Source: JBGAJN01 sp044224905
GTDB lineage: Bacteria; Verrucomicrobiota; Verrucomicrobiia; Limisphaerales; JBGAJN01
NCBI GenBank assembly: GCA_044224905.1
Contig: JBGAJN010000002.1
Location: 992,001 to 1,056,000, forward strand
Reading direction: 5' to 3'
Length of the DNA: 64,000 nt
Shown: in pieces, positions 59,429-64,000 of the stretch
Position numbering within the stretch: the first letter of the stretch is position 1
How the letters are laid out: each line of letters begins with the position of its first letter
The notes under the pieces: model-generated
Database searches by the model: none
What the model was told of the DNA's origin: nothing
What the model saw: the letters and a program-made list of their open reading frames with translations, nothing else
Position numbers and translations under genes: made by a program

Positions 59429-61369
59429 CTAAAATTCCCACCGCTTGGTTTTGTCGCCGGATTTGATCTCGATCCAATCGACATCCACTGGCTGTTTCTG
59501 CGCGGGGAGATAGAGGCGCAAGATGCCGAGCGGGCCCGTGGCGGGAATGTTCACGGTGACTTCCTGCCACTCGCCAGAAGTGAGGGTGAGCGGCGAAGCC
59601 TTCGCGTCGGCTTGCTTGGTAACGGAAGGCATCCATTCGACTTTGCCACTGCCGCCGCCGGCGGTGCGGGCGCGGAGTTTTACGACGGCGGGACCGGAGA
59701 TTCCCGGTGCGACGCCGAGGAACGGCGCGGCCCCTTTGCCCGTGACCGTCACGATGCCGTCCTTCACCGTCGCGGCGCAACTGCGCGCCTTCCAACCTTG
59801 CAGCGCGGGATCGTTGTCGTCTTGGGCTGATGCTTTGGAAGCGGCTGTCTTCGCCGCCTGCTTCGACTTGGCTTTCGGCTTGTCCTTCTTGTTGCTCTGC
59901 TTGCCTTCCAGTTCGGGATGATATTTCGCGGGGTCGAATTTGGGATTCGGAATCGGCACGACGGCTTTCGTGTCGGCGAGGAACTTCTCGATGAGGGAGT
60001 CGAGCTGCTTCACGCGCGCCGGCTCCTTCGCGGCGAGATTGTTCTTTTCACTGAGATCCTCGCGGAGATTGAACAACTGATAGCGATGTGCGCCGTTCTC
60101 GCCGTTGTGGAAGATGCGGATCAATTTCCAATCGCCGCTGTGCGCGACGACGGCGGGTGGAAGCCAGTCCGGCACGCCGGGCTCGTGCGGGAAATAGGTG
60201 AACGTGGCCTCGCGCGTGAGCGGCTGGCCGCGCAACGCTGGAAGGATGCTCGCGCCATCCAAGCGCTGGCTGGGCGGTGGCTTGAGCCCGAGGCCGTCGA
60301 GCAACGTGGGATAATAATCGCTGCTCTGCACGATGGTGTCACTGCGCGAGCCGGCGGCGGTGATGCCTGGCCAGCTTACGATGCAGGGAACCCGGATGCC
60401 GCCTTCGAACACCGTTGCCTTGCCGCCGCGCAACGGAACGTTGCTCGTAGGCGTGGTGCCATCGATCTCGTTGTACATGTTTCCTCCGTTGTCCGACGTG
60501 AAGACGATGATGGTGCGGTCGGCGAGCTTCAGCCGGTCAAGCGTGTCGAGCAGCGTGCCGATCGCGTCGTCCATGCTTTCAACCATCGCCGCGTAGGTGG
60601 GGCTGCGCTGCGGATCGGCGGGGTTGACGCGCGCGCGATATTTTTCGATGAGAGCCTTCTTCGCATCGAACGGCGCGTGGACGCTGAACATCCAGTAGTT
60701 GAGGTAGAAGGGTTCGTTCTTATGCTTCTCGATGAACGCGACGGCTTCCTTCGCCATGCGGTCCTCGATGTGTTGATTCGGCTCACCGGGATCGGCATCG
60801 AAGTCTTTGAACTTCCATGGCGCGACGTAACTGCCCGCCGGTCCAGGGCCTGGCCAATGTGGCACATCGACGTCGAAGCCCTGTTGCAACGGTGAATACG
60901 GTTCGGGTCCGAGATGCCATTTCCCAAAGTGCCCGGTCGCGTAACCGGCGGCTTTCAGCGACTTCGCGAGCGTTGGATAATCCGTCTTCAGGCGCGTCGG
61001 CGGCTTCGGCTGGATGGCCTTGCTGCCGGGTGGCGCGGTCGTCCCAGGCGTTGCTTCGAGGACAACTTGCGGCACGTGGCAATTCGGCGTCGTAATCCCC
61101 GTGCGTGCGGGACTCAATCCGGTGAGAATCGACGAGCGCGTGGGGGAACACAGCGGACTTGCCGAATATCCGCGGCTGAACAGCATGCCACGCTTCGCGA
61201 GCCGCTCGACGTTGGGCGTTCGGTAAAATTTGGTGTGACCGTAAAGCGTCGTGTCCGCCCAGCCGAGGTCGTCGGCAAGAATGAAGAGGACGTTGGGGCG
61301 TTGGGGCTCGGCGGCGAAAGCGGCACAACCAAGACAGAGGGACGTCAGGACGACAAAGAGATTTTTCAA
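59429..61369 (-). CDS. Sulfatase 19 with C-terminal beta-sandwich domain
   Basis: A 646-residue secreted sulfatase (signal to about Ala20). Metal pair ADDLGWAD (32-33), formylglycine motif CSPTR at Cys74, GHFGKWHLGPE and TSDNGGNMY. After an Ala/Lys-rich linker (KKDKPKAKSKQAAKTAASK), residues 523-646 form a beta-sandwich (LQGWKARSCA... TSGEWQEVTVNIPATG... VDVDWIEI... RWEF) that is clearly the same module as in sulfatase 1; the two are paralogues at opposite ends of the cluster. The predicted start is TTG (61367-61369), overlapping the preceding stop as TTGA. Confidence 0.92.
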   Translation of the reverse strand: MKNLFVVLTSLCLGCAAFAAEPQRPNVLFILADDLGWADTTLYGHTKFYRTPNVERLAKRGMLFSRGYSASPLCSPTRSSILTGLSPARTGITTPNCHVPQVVLEATPGTTAPPGSKAIQPKPPTRLKTDYPTLAKSLKAAGYATGHFGKWHLGPEPYSPLQQGFDVDVPHWPGPGPAGSYVAPWKFKDFDADPGEPNQHIEDRMAKEAVAFIEKHKNEPFYLNYWMFSVHAPFDAKKALIEKYRARVNPADPQRSPTYAAMVESMDDAIGTLLDTLDRLKLADRTIIVFTSDNGGNMYNEIDGTTPTSNVPLRGGKATVFEGGIRVPCIVSWPGITAAGSRSDTIVQSSDYYPTLLDGLGLKPPPSQRLDGASILPALRGQPLTREATFTYFPHEPGVPDWLPPAVVAHSGDWKLIRIFHNGENGAHRYQLFNLREDLSEKNNLAAKEPARVKQLDSLIEKFLADTKAVVPIPNPKFDPAKYHPELEGKQSNKKDKPKAKSKQAAKTAASKASAQDDNDPALQGWKARSCAATVKDGIVTVTGKGAAPFLGVAPGISGPAVVKLRARTAGGGSGKVEWMPSVTKQADAKASPLTLTSGEWQEVTVNIPATGPLGILRLYLPAQKQPVDVDWIEIKSGDKTKRWEF

Positions 61370-61971
61370 GGTTTGGTGATTTTAAGTTTCCGAAATTCCA
61401 GCGCGCCGGCTTTCTCGCCTTCCGCGCCGCCCGAATCGCCGCCGAGGCCGAAGGTGAGTTTCTCCTCGGCGATACAAGGATTGTTCGCCGTGATGGTCCT
61501 GCGGTCCACGGCAGCGGTGAGCGTTTGCCCCTTGATCTGCATTTTGACTCGGTGCCACTCACCGACCGCGAGGGACGCTGGCTCCTTGGCCAAGTCGGCC
61601 GACTCGCCCTTCTTTGGATGTGCGATGATGCGCAGCTGATCTTTCGCCATCACGAGATGGACGAGGTGCCCGCGTTCCTGCGAGCCGTTGAAAATGATGC
61701 CGGCGAACGCGGCCTTTCCTTCGAGGCGGAATTCAAACTCAATGGCCGCGTCCTTTAGCGGCAGCTTGCGCATCTTCACCGGCCCATGACGGCGCGCGCC
61801 CGACTCGAAGCCGCGCAACACACCGTCCTTGGCCTTCCAGGTGCCGAGGCCCCAGAACCAATCCTTGGAAAGTTCCGTGTCGAACTTTTCCTCCAACAGA
61901 ATCGCAGGCTCCGCCGCAACGTTGGCAGCAGCTACGGCGAGCGCGGTGAGTAGGATGAGAACTGACTTCAT
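61366..61971 (-). CDS. Small secreted LamG/DUF1080-like beta-sandwich protein (c)
   Basis: A 201-residue exported protein (signal to about Ala20). Strand pattern of the LamG/DUF1080 fold: LLEEKFDTELSKDWFWG, GTWKAKDGVLRG, LKDAAIEFEFRLEGKAAF, GEWHRVKMQIKGQTLTAAVD and a final ALEFRKLKI. It is one of three such genes in tandem and is closest to the next one (d), sharing AIEFEFR-like and GEWHR motifs. ATG 61969-61971 is chosen; the frame to 62169 opens in Arg-rich overlap. Translation is coupled to sulfatase 19 (TTGA). Probable glycan-binding or processing accessory. Confidence 0.78.
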   Translation of the reverse strand: MKSVLILLTALAVAAANVAAEPAILLEEKFDTELSKDWFWGLGTWKAKDGVLRGFESGARRHGPVKMRKLPLKDAAIEFEFRLEGKAAFAGIIFNGSQERGHLVHLVMAKDQLRIIAHPKKGESADLAKEPASLAVGEWHRVKMQIKGQTLTAAVDRRTITANNPCIAEEKLTFGLGGDSGGAEGEKAGALEFRKLKITKP

Positions 61972-61985
61972 GACGCGGACTAGAA

Positions 61986-62600
61986 TCACGGCTTCGTCGC
62001 CGTTGCTTCGCCGCTGATCTTGAGATTGCGAACCTTCACGGTCTTGCCGGCGGCGAGCCAGCTCCGTCCCTTGGGCGTGGCGAGGAAGGCGTGTTGTGCG
62101 CGGAGCTCCTTTCCATCGAGACGTGCGGCCATCTGGTCGCCTTTCCATTCGACGCGGAGGCGATGCCATTCGCCCGGTTTCACGGGAAGCGCCAGTTTGG
62201 CGATCGTGTGCGACGGCTTCACGGAATCCTCGGCGATGCTCATGCCGGTTGCGTTGATCACCACGCGGCCGACGTGCTTGTCCGAATCACAGCCGACGAG
62301 AAAGGAGCCCGGTCCATCGAAGCGGAACTCGCATTCGATGACGGCGTCCTTCAAGCCGACTTTGTGATGCAGCACCGGGATGTGTTTCTCTTCGGCGATT
62401 TCGACGATGCTGAGCACGCCGTCCTTGGGAACCCATTTGCCCTTGGCAGTGCTGAACGGCGCCGCGAGCGGTTCCGCAAAGCTCGGCGTGGCGACGACTG
62501 GCAACGCGTGATCGTGCAGAAGCGGCTTGTCCGCCTGTGCGAAGACGGTGGCGGCAGCAGTGAGGCTGAGAATTGCGAGGAGTTTGGAGATGGGTTTCAT
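61986..62600 (-). CDS. Small secreted LamG/DUF1080-like beta-sandwich protein (d)
   Basis: A 204-residue exported protein (signal to about Ala22). It shows GKWVPKDGVLSIVEIAEEK, LKDAVIECEFRFDGPGSF, GEWHRLRVEWKGDQMAARLDGKE and a terminal VKVRNLKISG strand, the same layout as its neighbour (c) and as the C-terminal domain of sulfatase 18. No catalytic residues are assignable. It sits 14 bp upstream of (c) and 10 bp downstream of (e), so the three are almost certainly one transcript. Confidence 0.78.
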   Translation of the reverse strand: MKPISKLLAILSLTAAATVFAQADKPLLHDHALPVVATPSFAEPLAAPFSTAKGKWVPKDGVLSIVEIAEEKHIPVLHHKVGLKDAVIECEFRFDGPGSFLVGCDSDKHVGRVVINATGMSIAEDSVKPSHTIAKLALPVKPGEWHRLRVEWKGDQMAARLDGKELRAQHAFLATPKGRSWLAAGKTVKVRNLKISGEATATKP

Positions 62601-62610
62601 GATTCAGGTG

Positions 62611-63306
62611 TCAGTGATTCGTTGCTGAAGCTTGGACGTGAATGTCGTCGATCTCGATGCCTTTTTCGCCACCGTTTTGCATCCAGAGCAGTTTGCGTTT
62701 GCCGTCGTTGAAACACGGGCGGGTCAAAGTTTTCGTCCATAACTTGCCGTCAACGCTCACGGTCGCGCGCTCGCCTTGGAACACGAGCCGCACCTCGCGC
62801 CAAGTATTCGCGGAGAGATCCACTTTCTCGACCGGCAAGAATTCGTTCAAACGGTAGGCGCCGCCAACCTTGTCGGCAGGTCGATTGTTCTGACGCCGCG
62901 GGTGATTGGGATCTTTGGAATGCGCATCCACTTCGAGTTGCACGCCGTCGCGCAGCAACTTCACGCGTAGCATGTGATCCACGCTGCCGAAACCATCGTC
63001 GCCATCGACGAAGAACCACAGCATGCCGCCGTTGGCGAGATGGCGATAACGAAAGGAGATCGTGAGATCCTTGCCCTGCACAGGGAGATAAACCATCGGG
63101 GGATACTTTCCGCCGCTCGAACCGTGCGTCCACAGCGCGCCGTTGCGCACTTCGGTGTTCTTGTTCGGGATCGGTGTGGTGAAACGCTTCGCGTCGAAAT
63201 TGGCGTCGAAGGTTTCGTGAATTTCAATGGGCGGGAGCTCGGCGGCGTGCAGCGCGGCCGGCGAAGCCAGCAATAGCGTGAAGATGGCGAGAATGGATCG
63301 CTGCAT
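62611..63306 (-). CDS. Small secreted LamG/DUF1080-like beta-sandwich protein (e)
   Basis: A 231-residue exported protein (signal to about Ala22). The beta-sandwich pattern is seen in EIHETFDANFDAKRFTT, VRNGALWTHGSSGGKYPP, KDLTISFRYRH, NTWREVRLVFQGERATVSVDGK and GIEIDDIHVQ. It is the most divergent of the three tandem copies, with a longer middle loop rich in Asp/Asn/Pro/Arg (SKDPNHPRRQNNRP). ATG 63304-63306 is 5 bp after the stop of sulfatase 20; the earlier opening at 63363 is inside that gene. Function unknown beyond the family expectation of carbohydrate binding or processing. Confidence 0.75.
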   Translation of the reverse strand: MQRSILAIFTLLLASPAALHAAELPPIEIHETFDANFDAKRFTTPIPNKNTEVRNGALWTHGSSGGKYPPMVYLPVQGKDLTISFRYRHLANGGMLWFFVDGDDGFGSVDHMLRVKLLRDGVQLEVDAHSKDPNHPRRQNNRPADKVGGAYRLNEFLPVEKVDLSANTWREVRLVFQGERATVSVDGKLWTKTLTRPCFNDGKRKLLWMQNGGEKGIEIDDIHVQASATNH

Positions 63307-63311
63307 GGTGT

Positions 63312-64000
63312 TTACTTTCCGTAGTCCTTTCCAATGAGACTTTGCAGAACGGAACTCTGCCACGTGCGGAGTTTTGTTTGCAGCTTCGCCATGGTTTCGG
63401 GTTGCTGCTTGCTCAAGTCGTTTGTCTCGGCTGGATCAGCTTCAAGATCGAACAGTTCGTGCTTCGGCTCTCCTTGCTTCGACTCGTTGATGACGAGTTT
63501 GAACCGTCCGTCGATGATCGCGCGCGGACCGCGGTAGTCGGCGTCGGTGATCTCCGGAGCATGGTGATAGTTAATAAAATCACGCGTGGCCTTGCCGGCG
63601 GCGAGTTTGGCGAGCGGTGTCGTGCCCTTCTGAAGATCGGGATTGAGGTAAGGCTTGGACTTCGAGCCTTTCAGCCCGCTGGTATTGTACTCCCAGATCT
63701 GAATCGGCACCGGGCGTTCGTTCATTTTGCCATCGAGCAACGGCGTAAGATCGATGCCGTCGAGCGGACGGTGGGGGAGCGGTTGACCGGTAAGCGCGCA
63801 AATCGTGGGTAACAGATCGCTCGTCGAGGCCGGGACTGTGGTGGCGCGCGGTTGCTTGATGCGCGCGGGCCATTCGATGAGTCCAGGAACCAGCGTGCCG
63901 CCTTCGTAGACCTGGCCTTTCACGCCGCGGTGGGGGAAGACGAGCGCGCCATCGGCGGAGGTGCCGTTGTCGCCACAGTAAAAGAGCAGCGTGTTGTCGC
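63312..64000 (-). CDS. Sulfatase 20, C-terminal part (truncated by window end)
   Basis: The open frame continues through the right edge, and about 228 C-terminal residues are visible. Reading inward from the edge it has NTLLFYCGDNGTSADGAL, the late metal motif of sulfatases (Asp-Asn), then VYEGGTLVPGLIEWPARI, and ends with the usual HELFDLEADPAETNDLSKQ strand. The N-terminal half with the formylglycine motif lies outside the window, so its type cannot be judged. A GTG at 63921-63923 is merely an internal Val codon, not a start. It is transcribed toward the tandem LamG-like genes and is presumably part of the same operon. Confidence 0.88.
   Translation of the reverse strand, partial: DNTLLFYCGDNGTSADGALVFPHRGVKGQVYEGGTLVPGLIEWPARIKQPRATTVPASTSDLLPTICALTGQPLPHRPLDGIDLTPLLDGKMNERPVPIQIWEYNTSGLKGSKSKPYLNPDLQKGTTPLAKLAAGKATRDFINYHHAPEITDADYRGPRAIIDGRFKLVINESKQGEPKHELFDLEADPAETNDLSKQQPETMAKLQTKLRTWQSSVLQSLIGKDYGK

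Noticed and set aside
1..64000. tRNA, rRNA, CRISPR arrays, insertion sequences, integrases
   Set aside because: I looked for cloverleaf-like segments, regularly spaced direct repeats, terminal inverted repeats and transposase motifs, and saw none. Intergenic space is too small for most of these. A tRNAscan/Infernal run would be decisive.

Overview
This 64 kb, GC-rich window most likely comes from a member of the Verrucomicrobiota (or a close PVC relative). I infer this from three things: a dense array of formylglycine-type sulfatases, PVC-typical families (DUF1501, DUF1549/DUF1553, a heme-bearing 'membrane-bound dehydrogenase' protein, many Tat-exported oxidoreductases), and an exosortase-associated CAAX-like protease next to a GspA/GspB pair. 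A Pedosphaeraceae-like (subdivision 3) lineage fits best. Planctomycetota, Lentisphaerota or Kiritimatiellota cannot be excluded from sequence reading alone.

Layout. Positions 1-8505 hold mostly housekeeping genes on the minus strand: a secreted PmoA-like (DUF6807) protein, a fused RluA pseudouridine synthase/RlmI-like rRNA methyltransferase, a CPBP/CAAX-like protease, a GspB-like protein, an ExeA-like ATPase, hisC and hisD (4-nt overlap), and a family 2 glycosyltransferase with its own terminator. A short plus-strand membrane protein follows (8609-9109). A xylose isomerase gene and an AraC-type regulator are divergently transcribed around 10.3-10.4 kb.

From 11365 to the right edge every gene I can support (38 in a row, about 52.6 kb) is on the minus strand. 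Twenty of these are sulfatases (19 complete, one cut by the window end). All 19 whose active site is visible have a Cys at the formylglycine position. They are not recent copies of one gene; they resemble arylsulfatase A, arylsulfatase B, iduronate-2-sulfatase, heparan-N-sulfatase and choline-sulfatase types. Three carry C-terminal EF-hand pairs, two share a C-terminal beta-sandwich, one ends in a LamG/DUF1080-like domain, and several end in lysine-rich tails. Interspersed are five small secreted LamG/DUF1080-like proteins, a beta-helix protein, a BNR (sialidase-like) protein, a beta-lactamase-fold hydrolase, an SGNH-like protein, an NHL propeller, Tat-exported FAD and Gfo/Idh/MocA oxidoreductases, a GNAT and a Dabb protein. 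A PVC 'DUF1549-DUF1501-LRR-cytochrome' block lies at 50-58 kb. Gaps are short (mostly 3-50 bp) and eight gene pairs overlap by 4 nt, so much of the run is probably co-transcribed. The larger gaps (about 90-185 bp at 13.4, 21.6, 23.5, 45.2, 48.8 and 58.3 kb) are the likely places for internal promoters.

Functional reading (inference). Nearly all cluster proteins carry Sec or Tat export signals, so this looks like a periplasmic/cell-surface machine that strips sulfate esters from a complex, heterogeneously sulfated glycan and may then oxidise the sugars released. Classical glycoside hydrolases, SusC/SusD or TonB transporters, sulfate transport and the sulfatase-maturing enzyme (FGE or anSME) are not visible here and must be encoded elsewhere. 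I see no rRNA, tRNA, CRISPR array, insertion sequence or integrase. No gene-free stretch exceeds about 185 bp.
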